Shown: positions 54,218 through 63,023, counted from the first letter of the stretch. The stretch is 64,000 nucleotides of DNA from Aureispira sp. CCB-QB1 (GCF_000724545.1 NZ_JHBV01000005.1:62001-126000); one strand, 5' to 3'. The notes: a model not told the origin generated them from the sequence alone. Translations and numbers: made by a program.

Positions 54218-55507
54218 ATGAAACAAATTCCAACCGTACTCTTTCTCCTATTTTTGATGTACAATACATACGCACAAAAAACAACTTCTTCGCAACGACT
54301 GTTATTATTAATAGAAGATGTCACCGTCATTCCAATGCACATTAACAAAGTTTTGGAACATCAAGATGTTATTCTTGAAGATGGCGTTATTATACAAATA
54401 AGAAAGCATACCGACCAAGATACAAGTACCTATAGTTTAGGTCGTATAGATGGTCGTAACAAATTTTTAGTCCCATCTTTTTCAGATGCACACGTTCATT
54501 TGCCCGAAGAGGAAAACCTAGAACGAGTTTTTCTAATGAATATCATGAATGGCGTTACCACACTTCGTTCTATGCGAGGAGAAGCTTGGCATTTAGACAT
54601 TGACAAGAACGCTCCATTTACCCCAAGGCTATATCTCTCAACCCCTGTTATCAGCCGTAGTGATAGCCTTAGCCCTAGAATGGCTGAAAATTTACTAGCT
54701 CAATATAAACAATCTGGCTATGATTTTGTCAAAATAATGAGTGTCAAAGATCCAACTACTTTTGATTATCTCGTTGGTGCCTCTAAAAAACATCAATTGC
54801 CCCTTGCAGGACATTGCCCTTCGAATATCAACATTTTTAATGTTAGCAATAGCGGCGTTTTTCAAAGCATTGAGCATTTAGGAGGCTTTTTTACATTGAC
54901 AACAATGGAAGAGATTCAACATGCGGTGGACGCTAGTCTTGCTGGCAATGTTTATCACTGTCCAACGTTTGGCTGGTATTATACAGGACAAATACCTCCT
55001 ACCGATTTAAGAAAAAGACCAGGCACAAAGTATGTTCCTTCATCTTGGATTGAGAAATGGGAAAAACAAATTTCAGAACACGAGGTTGAAACTAGTAAAG
55101 AAGGGCGTCAAAAAGAACGTACCATTTCTGCACAACGCTTTAAGAGTCGTTTGATGTACCTAGGTTTTATTTATCGACAAGGTGGTCAATTACTTTTGGG
55201 TGCTGATGCTTCTGGTATTTATGGTATTCCCGGATTCGATGTGCATGCGGAAATGCAACATTATGCCAATGCAGATGTTTCTAATTATGACATTCTAAAA
55301 ACCACCTGTTATAACTTATCTAAAGTTTTTGGTGAGGAAAAAAATTGGGGTACTATAAAAGTCGGTTGTCAATCAGATATGGTTTTATTAAATGCCAACC
55401 CTTTGGAAGACATCAAGAATACCAACAAAATTGAAGGAGTTATTTTTAAAGGAAATTACTACACACAGGATTATTTGAAAAAACGACTAGAACAAATAGC
55501 AAAATAA
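54218..55507 (+). CDS. Exported amidohydrolase (imidazolonepropionase-like)
   Basis: A 429-residue exported metal-dependent hydrolase with signal peptide (VLFLLFLMYNTYAQ). It has the HxH pair in SFSDAHVHLPEEE, a lysine in YDFVKIMSVKD that may be carbamylated, H in AGHCPSN, H in IEHLGGFF and D in LLGADASGI. The final strands (GTIKVGCQSDMVLLNANPLEDI) are the usual beta-sandwich end of amidohydrolases. The substrate is unknown; such exported enzymes are common in marine Bacteroidota. Confidence 0.88.
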   Translation: MKQIPTVLFLLFLMYNTYAQKTTSSQRLLLLIEDVTVIPMHINKVLEHQDVILEDGVIIQIRKHTDQDTSTYSLGRIDGRNKFLVPSFSDAHVHLPEEENLERVFLMNIMNGVTTLRSMRGEAWHLDIDKNAPFTPRLYLSTPVISRSDSLSPRMAENLLAQYKQSGYDFVKIMSVKDPTTFDYLVGASKKHQLPLAGHCPSNINIFNVSNSGVFQSIEHLGGFFTLTTMEEIQHAVDASLAGNVYHCPTFGWYYTGQIPPTDLRKRPGTKYVPSSWIEKWEKQISEHEVETSKEGRQKERTISAQRFKSRLMYLGFIYRQGGQLLLGADASGIYGIPGFDVHAEMQHYANADVSNYDILKTTCYNLSKVFGEEKNWGTIKVGCQSDMVLLNANPLEDIKNTNKIEGVIFKGNYYTQDYLKKRLEQIAK

Positions 55508-55616
55508 GAATTGGTTTTATAATCTAGACAAGCAACCATCTAAAACAGTATAATTTGACAATCTTAATACATGAATCTTTTTTACCCCTAGCCTATTTTG
55601 TGTAAAATTGTTCTCA

Positions 55617-55679
55617 TAAGTAAGAGGTCAGAAAAAATAATCCCATTTTTTGTTCTTATTTTATTTGAACGATTACTTA
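55617..55679 (+). repeat. Short dispersed element, family 2 copy 2
   Basis: A 63-bp element with terminal repeats TAAGTAA (55617-55623) and TTACTTA (55673-55679). It matches the reverse complement of copy 1 except for two substitutions and a two-base length difference; the segments GAGGTCAGAAAAAATAATC and TTTGAACGATTACTTA are the same. It lies between the amidohydrolase and methyltransferase genes; no gene overlaps it. Confidence 0.85.
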
Positions 55680-55774
55680 AGTTGTACTAATGATAAATGC
55701 CCCATATTTTTGACAGTAGTCCGCTAATTGACACATTTTTTAGCGGACTATTTTTTATTCTTTAAACATTTAAT

Positions 55775-56374
55775 ATGCTGCTCCAAATTATCCGAAAGTT
55801 TGATCTTGTTGGCAAGTTTTATGCTAGTAGTCTAGGAAAAAAATGGATCCACAACAAATTAAAAACTGTTCTTCCTCATTTAAACCAACAGGAAGAAAAT
55901 CTAGATATAGGTTGTGGTAATGGAATGATTACACACACTTTACGTCAAAAAGGTTTTTCTTGTACTCCTTTGGATGTAGCTGATTTGTCAATTATTCCAA
56001 GCGTCCATGTAGTTGTATACGATGGCATTTCCATGCCTTTTCAAGAACAAACCTTTGACACAGCACTGTTGTTGACTGTTTTACATCATACGCCTGACCC
56101 CGTTTTGGTATTAAAAGAAACAGCTCGCATTGCTAAAAAAATTGTTATTATTGAAGATATTTATAGTAATAAAATACAACAATATATGACCTATGCAATG
56201 GATACCTTAGTCAATTTAGGGCATTCTAGTATGACTTATCAAAACAAGTCTGATAGCGAGTGGAGAGCTACTTTCGAGGAGTTGGGATTGGAACTCATAG
56301 AAGTTACTAGCAAACCAGTTTTATTGTTTTTTAGGCAAGCAACTTATGTGTTGCAGCATGCTACCAAATCATAA
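55775..56374 (+). CDS. Class I SAM-dependent methyltransferase
   Basis: A 199-residue methyltransferase. The SAM-binding motif is NLDIGCGNGMITHTL, the acidic motif II region is CTPLDVADLS and motif IV is FDTALLLTVLHHTPDPVLVLKETARIA. A C-terminal helix-rich segment follows (QYMTYAMDTLVNLGHSS, EWRATFEELGLELI). No target can be read from the sequence. The ATG at 55775 gives a reasonable lead to the binding domain. It stands alone. Confidence 0.85.
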   Translation: MLLQIIRKFDLVGKFYASSLGKKWIHNKLKTVLPHLNQQEENLDIGCGNGMITHTLRQKGFSCTPLDVADLSIIPSVHVVVYDGISMPFQEQTFDTALLLTVLHHTPDPVLVLKETARIAKKIVIIEDIYSNKIQQYMTYAMDTLVNLGHSSMTYQNKSDSEWRATFEELGLELIEVTSKPVLLFFRQATYVLQHATKS

Positions 56375-56468
56375 AATAGCTCTATTTTTCTAATTACCTT
56401 CTTGACATTACTCGACTGAAAACCAAGCAGTAGCAGCACAACAAACTAAACAAAGCAATCTCACAAAG

Positions 56469-56630
56469 TAAGTAAGTGGACAGAAAAAAGTATAGTTAAA
56501 AATGTAATTGTTTTTAGTGCTGTTCAAAGAAAAAAATTGAAGTTTTAGCGGGCTAAAACGAGATTTTTTGATGAAGAACAGTGCAAAAAGAATTCTATTT
56601 TGCCTATAAATTTTTATGAACGATTACTTA
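56469..56630 (+). repeat. Short dispersed element, family 2 copy 3 (long form)
   Basis: A 162-bp element with the same ends as copies 1 and 2: TAAGTAAGTGGACAGAAAAAA at 56469 and TTTATGAACGATTACTTA ending at 56630. The interior is different and longer and contains the perfect palindrome GTTTTAGC-GG-GCTAAAAC (about 56542-56559) and the words GCTGTTC and GAACAG on either side. It lies between the methyltransferase and lipoprotein genes. A fragment of family 1 (AACCAAGCAGTAGCAGCA, about 56421-56438) lies just upstream. Confidence 0.75.
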
Positions 56631-56687
56631 AATCATATTAGTTTGAAACACACGAATCATATACCATACATATACTTAGCACAACTT

Positions 56688-57182
56688 ATGAATACGAACT
56701 TAACGACCAATATTTTAATCCTAATTATAATAACTTTATTCACTGCCTGTACTAGCAACAAAAACAACACAATGCAAAAAGAACAGTACTTGCCAGATAT
56801 TATCAAAAATGTTGAATTAGGAATGCCTCAAAGTGCCGTGCTTCGCCTTAGAAAAAAGGCTTATATTGTTAACTCTGTGCAAGAAACTCCTAGGGAAATT
56901 TATACCGAAGACTTAGAAACGTCTAGTTATACTTCCGTTTATTATCTTTTTGAAAAAACAGGCAACAAAGCATTGGTCGAAATCAATATCTTGCATCAAG
57001 ATAAAGCAGCAGCGGAACAGACTATTAACAACTACTTTGGAATATCCAAAAACAAAAAACAAAACCAATGGCATAAAACTTTAAAAAATGGTCGCATCGT
57101 TCACGCAACTTGGCGCAAGAAAAAAGTGTTTATCTATTTAGATGAAAAAGAAATAAAGGTCGAAAATATACGCGAACAGTAG
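56688..57182 (+). CDS. Small lipoprotein of unknown function
   Basis: A 164-residue lipoprotein from the ATG at 56688: TTNILILIIITLFTAC is the signal with lipobox LFTAC. A longer reading from 56616 begins inside the family 2 element and is not likely. The mature protein is charged, with MPQSAVLRLRKKAYIVNSVQE and TSVYYLFEKTGNKALVEINIL. Not assigned. Confidence 0.7.
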   Translation: MNTNLTTNILILIIITLFTACTSNKNNTMQKEQYLPDIIKNVELGMPQSAVLRLRKKAYIVNSVQETPREIYTEDLETSSYTSVYYLFEKTGNKALVEINILHQDKAAAEQTINNYFGISKNKKQNQWHKTLKNGRIVHATWRKKKVFIYLDEKEIKVENIREQ

Positions 57183-57321
57183 TTTTTCTATAAAAAAAAG
57201 CAGAAATTTGTACCTGATTCATAGGAGGACTGCTTTAGTCTATTTCTCCTGTAGTAGAGCCTGTCGAAATACTTAGGGAACTTAAGATAGACTCTTAAAA
57301 TACTAAATATAAAAACATAAA

Positions 57322-57975
57322 ATGAAACCAATCAAAGTATATCATAAAGACGACGGTAATCACCATCAACCCGACCACAATTGTGGTCCTAATTGCAACC
57401 ATGAACATCATCAACATGATGTTACAGAAGATACGAAGGTTTTTAAAGAAGATAAAGTCAGAATTATTCCTGAAAAAAAAGCCAATCGAATTACATTTGA
57501 AAATTTCATACAATTTTTCCCATTGGTAGAATTGCCCTATACAATCACCTCTGATACACAACGTTTAATCAGCCAAAAATGTGATCCACTTTCAGCAACT
57601 TGGATGTTTAATTTTGTGTTGGATAAAGATGCGGTTATTGATGAATACACCGAATATATGCCTTGTTTTTCGATCCCTGATACACCAGGCTTTTTTGCTA
57701 TTGTTTTTTGGGAAGCAGGCATCGAAGGATCTACTTATTATCTAACTACTTTTTCTAAAAATGGAATTTTAATTGATAAAAAGAAGATCGCGGGAACTAA
57801 ATACGAACAAGATGGGTTGTATCAAATGGTTTGCACAATCAGCCCTACTTGGTTGTTTAGTTGTGCAGAAGGGCGTTTAGACGCTGAGGGAAATACCGCT
57901 CCAGTATCTTCCGATGACAATCACCTCCATACTTCTTTACAATTGACAGGAGATGGAGAAATTGTTCCGATTTAA
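57322..57975 (+). CDS. Protein with a His/Cys-rich N-terminus
   Basis: A 217-residue protein without a signal peptide. Residues about 9-34 read DDGNHHQPDHNCGPNCNHEH and HQHD, a dense cluster of histidines and cysteines likely to bind metal. The rest is an alpha-beta domain with FENFIQFFPLVELPYTI, MFNFVLDKDAVIDEYTEYMPCFSI, GFFAIVFWEAGIEGSTYYLTTF and LHTSLQLTGDGEI. I do not recognise it. It is isolated, 139 bases after the lipoprotein gene. Confidence 0.7.
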   Translation: MKPIKVYHKDDGNHHQPDHNCGPNCNHEHHQHDVTEDTKVFKEDKVRIIPEKKANRITFENFIQFFPLVELPYTITSDTQRLISQKCDPLSATWMFNFVLDKDAVIDEYTEYMPCFSIPDTPGFFAIVFWEAGIEGSTYYLTTFSKNGILIDKKKIAGTKYEQDGLYQMVCTISPTWLFSCAEGRLDAEGNTAPVSSDDNHLHTSLQLTGDGEIVPI

Positions 57976-58211
57976 TAACCAACCCTTAATATCTTGCATT
58001 TAATCGTTGGTCTTATATTTACAATTACTTAAAAATATTTATACAAAAACACTATAAAAACTACATAAGGATAATCCTAGTTTTCTACCTAACCAATAGA
58101 GATTCTATGGATTAAAGTTGTTTTTCAAGTTTAGAAAACAATCTATAAGTATATAAATATCCAATACTTTATACAAAATATCCTTATTAGCCCAACCAGA
58201 AATAAAAATTA

Positions 58212-61211
58212 ATGACAAAAAAAAAGAAAGGCTCTAATAAAAAAGGAAAAAACTTACCTGTACACCTTTTAGAGAAAAAAATAATTGATTTGTTTAGCAA
58301 ACAGATCACTTCACGATTTGATGCCAAAGGCATTATTGGTAAATTAAGAATTTCAAATTCTAAAGATTCCGTTCAACACACCTTAGATAAATTGGTCGAG
58401 AAGGGAAAAATTGAAAAAGCCAGTCGTGGTAAATACAAATGGAATAAAGCCGCTAAAACAGCGAAGAAAGATAAACGAAACAATGCTCAAACGACTATTG
58501 GTAGAGTAGATGCGACTCGTAGCGGCTCTGCTTATATTATCAGTGAAGATTTAGAGCAAGATATTTTTGTTCCTGCCCATAAATTAATGGGGGCTCTCAA
58601 TGGCGATACTGTAGAAGTATCGTGGTATATGGCTCGAAAGGACAAACCAGAGGGACAAGTCATTCAAGTCCTTGAACGCAAATCTGAAAACTTTATCGGT
58701 ACCTTATCCTTGTCTGATAAATTTGCTTTTGTTATTCCTGATAACCCTAATATGCAAACCGATATTTTTGTTCCACTAAAATATGTCCCCAAGGAAGCAG
58801 AAGATGGTGCAAAAGTAGTTGTAACGATTGTAAAATGGGCAACAGACAACAAGAATAATCCAGAAGGAAAGGTGACGACTTACTTTGGAACAGAAGGAGG
58901 AAATGATATTGAGATGAAATCGATCTTAATTCAAAAAGGGTTTAATCTAACTTTTCCTCCAGAAGTACTCAAAGAAAACGCTGCTATTGATACCGAAGTC
59001 AAGCAAAGTGAAATTGATAAGCGTAGAGATATGCGTGCCATTACCACATTTACAATTGACCCTGCGACAGCCAAAGACTTTGATGATGCTTTGTCTATTG
59101 AATTATTAGAGAATGGTAATTACGAAATTGGAATTCATATTGCCGATGTAGGGCATTATGTCTTGCCTGGTTCTGAGTTAGACAAAGAAGCTGCAAGAAG
59201 AACAACTTCTGTTTATTTAGTGGATCGCGTACTACCTATGTTGCCTGAGAAACTATCCAATGGTGTTTGTTCGTTACGACCCAATGAGGAAAAATTAACC
59301 TTCTCTGCGGTTTTTGAAATGAATAAGCAAGGTAGTATTATTAATGAATGGTTTGGTAAAACCGCTATTTATTCTGATCGTCGTTTTACTTATGAGGAAG
59401 CGCAAGAACGCATAGAATCTGGTGAAGGGGACTACGCTCAAGAATTGCAACTACTCAATGGCTTGGCGTATAAATTACGAGCACAACGTTTCAAAAAAGG
59501 AGCGATCAACTTTGAATCGCCTGAAGTTCGCTTCAAACTAGATGAAAATGGTGTTCCGCTTGAAGTATACCTAAAAACTAGAAAAGATGCCCATATGTTG
59601 GTCGAAGACTTTATGTTATTGGCTAATAGACGGGTTGGAGCACTAATGGATGGCTTGCACGAAAAAACAGGCATTCAATGGCCTATGGTTTATCGTATTC
59701 ACGACGAACCAGATATGGAGCGAGTTCATAACTTCACTGATTTTGCAGCTCAGATGGGCTACAAGATGAAGATTGAATCTCCCGAACAAGTAAAAAAAGC
59801 TTTTGGAAAAATGCTGAAAGAAGCGGAAGGAAAACCAGAAGCGGATATTTTGCAACAACTAGCCATTCGCACTATGGCTAAAGCGGTCTACTCGACCAAC
59901 AATATTGGGCATTATGGTCTTGGTTTTGCAACTTACTCGCATTTCACGTCTCCTATTCGACGCTATGCAGATGTGCTAGGACACCGTATTTTGTTCGACT
60001 ATTTGAGTGACAACAACAAGCGAATGAACGCACAGAAATTAGAAGAGTTATGCAAACATATTTCTAAAAAAGAGCGCGATGCTATGGAAGCAGAACGAGA
60101 GTCTGTAAAATACAAACAGGCGGAATTCTTAGAAAATCATGTAGGCGAAAAGTTTGAAGGAACTATTTCTGGAATTACAGACCATGGTATTTATGTTAGC
60201 ATCAAAGCCAATTTCTGTGAAGGGATGATTCGCTACGAGAAAATGTTTGATGACTTTAGCCCTGATGAACATCATTTCCAAATCAAGTCTCCTTCAATTA
60301 CTTATCGAATGGGAGATAATGTTTGGGTTAGTGTCTTGGGCGCTAATAAATTTAAACGACAAGTTGATTTAGAATTGCTAGACCCTGAAGATGAGGCGAA
60401 CCGACCTCCTGTTCGAGAAGAAGTAAAGGAACTAACATTTGCAGAACAAGAAGTAGCCAATAAAGCACAAGAAGTTGCTTCGGAGGTTGCTAAAGAGGCT
60501 CCTGCTCCTAAAAATGAACCTAAAAAAGGTATTAAAAGAGTTAAGGTCGTTCAAGAACCTAAAAAGGGTAGAAAAAATGTTCAATCTACTTATAATGCGA
60601 AGAACGAACCTTTCGAAGCTTTGTTGCCTGATGTTCAAAAAGCATTTAACAAAAGCCATATCAAAAATATTGCGAAGCAGAAAAATGCAAAATGGAGATA
60701 TGAAATTGCTCCTTCTGCTCCAATGCCAGACTCTGTCTTGTTGTTGCATTTCAACCCAGAAGCGGCTTTAAACAAAGGATATCGTGGTCAAAAATTAATC
60801 TCCAAACATCCTTTCAAGCCGCAAGGAAGCACCAAAACGTTCTTCAAAACTTACTTCCCTCAAGAAAGACTTTCAGAGGGATATTTGTCTCCTTTCCGTT
60901 CTTTGGATGACAAACAACTCTCTAAAAAAGATATTGAATTGAGTTTGCCAATTTTTGAAGCTTTCATTCAGTTATTAAAGCCTAAAAAAATTGTTTCCTT
61001 CTCAGTTCCTATGGTAGAAACCTTGCAAAAGAATAATTATCTAAGCAATCTTGAAGAAGAGGAAGTTACAGATCAAGGACGTACGGTTATTACCTCTAGA
61101 GGTATTTTGAATGTTGGTGAATTAAAAATTCCAATTTATTTCGTTCCTAGACCTTCCTCCCGTTTACTAAAGGGACTAAAAACCTTGGCTTGGGAATGGG
61201 CATTGACTTAA
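58212..61211 (+). CDS. rnr: Ribonuclease R with a C-terminal extension
   Basis: A 999-residue 3'-5' exoribonuclease. An N-terminal winged helix (about 17-78) and two cold-shock OB domains (95-245) precede the RNB nuclease domain (275-605), with active-site acids D283, D289, D291 and D292 in TIDPATAKDFDDALSIE and later SHFTSPIRRYADVLGHR. An S1 domain lies at about 665-745 (GEKFEGTISGITDHGIYVSI). After a Lys/Glu-rich linker (750-790) comes a further domain of 212 residues (788-999) not found in standard RNase R: VLLLHFNPEA, GYLSPFRSLDDK, PIFEAFIQLLKPKKIVSFS and PIYFVPRPSSRLLKGLKTLAW. This tail resembles a uracil-DNA glycosylase-like fold (see findings). A TTG at 57994 and TATATTTA at 58014 may be its promoter. 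Confidence 0.93.
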   Translation: MTKKKKGSNKKGKNLPVHLLEKKIIDLFSKQITSRFDAKGIIGKLRISNSKDSVQHTLDKLVEKGKIEKASRGKYKWNKAAKTAKKDKRNNAQTTIGRVDATRSGSAYIISEDLEQDIFVPAHKLMGALNGDTVEVSWYMARKDKPEGQVIQVLERKSENFIGTLSLSDKFAFVIPDNPNMQTDIFVPLKYVPKEAEDGAKVVVTIVKWATDNKNNPEGKVTTYFGTEGGNDIEMKSILIQKGFNLTFPPEVLKENAAIDTEVKQSEIDKRRDMRAITTFTIDPATAKDFDDALSIELLENGNYEIGIHIADVGHYVLPGSELDKEAARRTTSVYLVDRVLPMLPEKLSNGVCSLRPNEEKLTFSAVFEMNKQGSIINEWFGKTAIYSDRRFTYEEAQERIESGEGDYAQELQLLNGLAYKLRAQRFKKGAINFESPEVRFKLDENGVPLEVYLKTRKDAHMLVEDFMLLANRRVGALMDGLHEKTGIQWPMVYRIHDEPDMERVHNFTDFAAQMGYKMKIESPEQVKKAFGKMLKEAEGKPEADILQQLAIRTMAKAVYSTNNIGHYGLGFATYSHFTSPIRRYADVLGHRILFDYLSDNNKRMNAQKLEELCKHISKKERDAMEAERESVKYKQAEFLENHVGEKFEGTISGITDHGIYVSIKANFCEGMIRYEKMFDDFSPDEHHFQIKSPSITYRMGDNVWVSVLGANKFKRQVDLELLDPEDEANRPPVREEVKELTFAEQEVANKAQEVASEVAKEAPAPKNEPKKGIKRVKVVQEPKKGRKNVQSTYNAKNEPFEALLPDVQKAFNKSHIKNIAKQKNAKWRYEIAPSAPMPDSVLLLHFNPEAALNKGYRGQKLISKHPFKPQGSTKTFFKTYFPQERLSEGYLSPFRSLDDKQLSKKDIELSLPIFEAFIQLLKPKKIVSFSVPMVETLQKNNYLSNLEEEEVTDQGRTVITSRGILNVGELKIPIYFVPRPSSRLLKGLKTLAWEWALT

Positions 61212-61264
61212 TTATTACCTTGATTTTCATAATCCTCTAACATTGTTCGTGGATTATTTTATAT

Positions 61265-61304
61265 AAACTCTGCTGCTCTTTAAATGGGTAGCAGAGTTTT
61301 TTTT
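61265..61304 (+). terminator. Terminator after rnr
   Basis: A 10-bp stem (61265-61274 with 61290-61299), followed by a run of eight T. An upstream start codon at 61284 for the next gene would lie within this hairpin. Confidence 0.85.
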
Positions 61305-61331
61305 ATTGTAACTGATTCCTTAAATTTAGGC

Positions 61332-61778
61332 ATGAAACGAACCATTCTACTATTTGGCAGCTTAACCATTGCTTTGTTACTCCTCTTTCAAGTGAGCAAG
61401 TATTCTTTGTGGCACCAACCCTCCCACCTAGAGTTTTATATTGTTTGCATTGGTCTTTTGTTTATAGGCATTGGAATTGCTTTAAGTCGTTTTTTTACCA
61501 AAAAAAATATTTACAATCCAACGGGGACACCAATTCCTAATAGCACTCAAATTCCTAAGGAAATTGATCAAGCTAAACTAAAGGAAACAGGATTAAGCAA
61601 AAGAGAGTACGAGATATTATTACTCATCGCAGATGGTCTATCCAATAACGAAATTGCTCAACAGCTTTTTATTTCAGAAAGTACGGTCAAAACACATGTT
61701 TCCAAAATTCTTTCTAAGTTAGATGCCAAAAGAAGAACACAAGCTGTTCAAATTAGTCGGTCGCTGAAAATCATCTAA
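61332..61778 (+). CDS. Membrane-anchored LuxR-type transcription regulator
   Basis: A 148-residue protein from the ATG at 61332. Two membrane segments (about 4-20 and 33-51) precede a linker and a C-terminal GerE/LuxR helix-turn-helix domain ([56 protein letters not shown]). There is no receiver domain. The usual start at 61284 is rejected because it lies in the rnr terminator. A membrane-tethered DNA-binding domain would sense a signal at the membrane; the signal is unknown. Confidence 0.85.
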   Translation: MKRTILLFGSLTIALLLLFQVSKYSLWHQPSHLEFYIVCIGLLFIGIGIALSRFFTKKNIYNPTGTPIPNSTQIPKEIDQAKLKETGLSKREYEILLLIADGLSNNEIAQQLFISESTVKTHVSKILSKLDAKRRTQAVQISRSLKII

Positions 61779-61938
61779 AACTACCCTGAGGACTCTAAAA
61801 TCAATGGTACTAAAGTATGATTTTGCTATTTCAGTCGCAAATCGTCCTTAAGTACTAGTATTTTTTCTAAATAATCTCCGATGTTTGGGTTGTTCAAAAA
61901 ATTCAATTTGCATTAACAATTACTAAAAAACTTCGATT

Positions 61939-62364
61939 ATGAAAGAAAAATTAAAACCAGTATTAGCGGTTATTTTAGGGCTATCTTTTGCTTTTTTAAT
62001 TATTATATTGAGCCAAATGCTAGGGCATATCCTCTATCCTATTCCAGATCAATTCAAAAATATTGATTTTTCAGATCCTGCCAACCGCCCTCAATTAGAA
62101 GCACTCATGGCAATGGCTCCTACAGGTTCTTTAATTATCGTATTAGTAGGTTATATGTTAGCCGCTTTTGGTGGAGGTTTTTTAGCAGCAAAGATAGATC
62201 CAACACGCACAACAAAACTTGGTTTAATCGTTGGTACTTTGTTAACCTTAGCAGGGATTTCTAATCTAATGATGATTCCACATCCCATATGGTTTGTCCT
62301 AATTAACTTGCCAAGTTACCTATTGTTTGCATGGCTAGGAAGTCGCACCGTTAATCCCCAATAA
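61939..62364 (+). CDS. Four-helix membrane protein of unknown function
   Basis: A 141-residue protein with hydrophobic helices at about 7-31, 62-84, 93-112 and 115-134. The loop after helix 1 (YPIPDQFKNIDFSDPANRPQLEALMAM) is polar. Not assigned. It follows the LuxR-type gene by 160 bases and may belong to the same cluster of small membrane proteins. Confidence 0.65.
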   Translation: MKEKLKPVLAVILGLSFAFLIIILSQMLGHILYPIPDQFKNIDFSDPANRPQLEALMAMAPTGSLIIVLVGYMLAAFGGGFLAAKIDPTRTTKLGLIVGTLLTLAGISNLMMIPHPIWFVLINLPSYLLFAWLGSRTVNPQ

Positions 62365-62373
62365 TAGTTACAA

Positions 62374-62513
62374 TAGTTCGTTGAAAAACTTTATTAGTTT
62401 GATAATTAGCAAGTTACGCCTTTGCTGTGTTTTGTGTTAAAGTTTTAATTATCAAACTAATATAAATGTGCTTTTTTGTCTTTTTGGTAAAAAAGTAAAA
62501 AATCAACGAACTA
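62374..62513. repeat. Palindromic dispersed repeat, family 1 copy E
   Basis: A 140-bp element with perfect 11-bp terminal inverted repeats TAGTTCGTTGA (62374-62384) and TCAACGAACTA (62503-62513). The internal 15-bp stem pairs 62393-62407 with 62447-62461. It is the shortest complete copy. It sits between two small membrane protein genes and fills the gap. Confidence 0.85.
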
Positions 62514-62531
62514 CTAAGTTAACTACTTATC

Positions 62532-63023
62532 ATGAAAAAGACTATCTTTCGATATGGCTGTCGAGCAGGAATTACAATAACAACATTTAGTACCATCAAC
62601 TGGTTTTTATTTTCGGACTTACTAGATTATTCTAGTAGCGAAATTGTTGGTTATTTATCTATTTTAGTAGCTTTATCAACCATTCCACTTAGCATACGAT
62701 ATTATCAACAGCAACATTCTAAACAGCCCCTCTCTCTTAAAGAAATATGGAGTCTTGGAATCGGTATTTCTACCGTTGCAGCAACATTTATGTACTTATA
62801 TAGTGCGCTATTTTTTCATTATATGGGAGATGATTTTATGCAATGGACACAAGCCAATATGGATTCTACGCAGTGGCAACAAATGCAAGCACAAATGGCA
62901 ACCATGCCTAGTTACTTTTTAAGTCCTTGGTTTCAAGCTTTTGTTATGTTTGCAACCGTATTTCTGATTGGTGTTATCATCACGATTATCTGTACTTTGG
63001 TTGTAAAGCTACGTCCAAACTAA
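62532..63023 (+). CDS. DUF4199-like membrane protein
   Basis: A 163-residue protein with four hydrophobic helices (about 10-30, 38-58, 72-95, 132-158). The opening FRYGCRAGITITTFSTINWF, EIVGYLSILVALSTIPLSIRYY and SLKEIWSLGIGISTVAATFMYLYSALFFHYM are typical of DUF4199, a small Bacteroidota membrane family. Function unknown. Its stop overlaps that of the convergent helicase gene. Confidence 0.75.
   Translation: MKKTIFRYGCRAGITITTFSTINWFLFSDLLDYSSSEIVGYLSILVALSTIPLSIRYYQQQHSKQPLSLKEIWSLGIGISTVAATFMYLYSALFFHYMGDDFMQWTQANMDSTQWQQMQAQMATMPSYFLSPWFQAFVMFATVFLIGVIITIICTLVVKLRPN

Noticed and set aside
56616-56687. An earlier start for the lipoprotein gene
   Set aside because: These codons lie inside the family 2 element and would put a polar stretch before the signal peptide.
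2113-62513. CRISPR array, because of repeated short palindromes
   Set aside because: The repeats are scattered singly over 60 kb with no spacers in a regular array and no cas gene.
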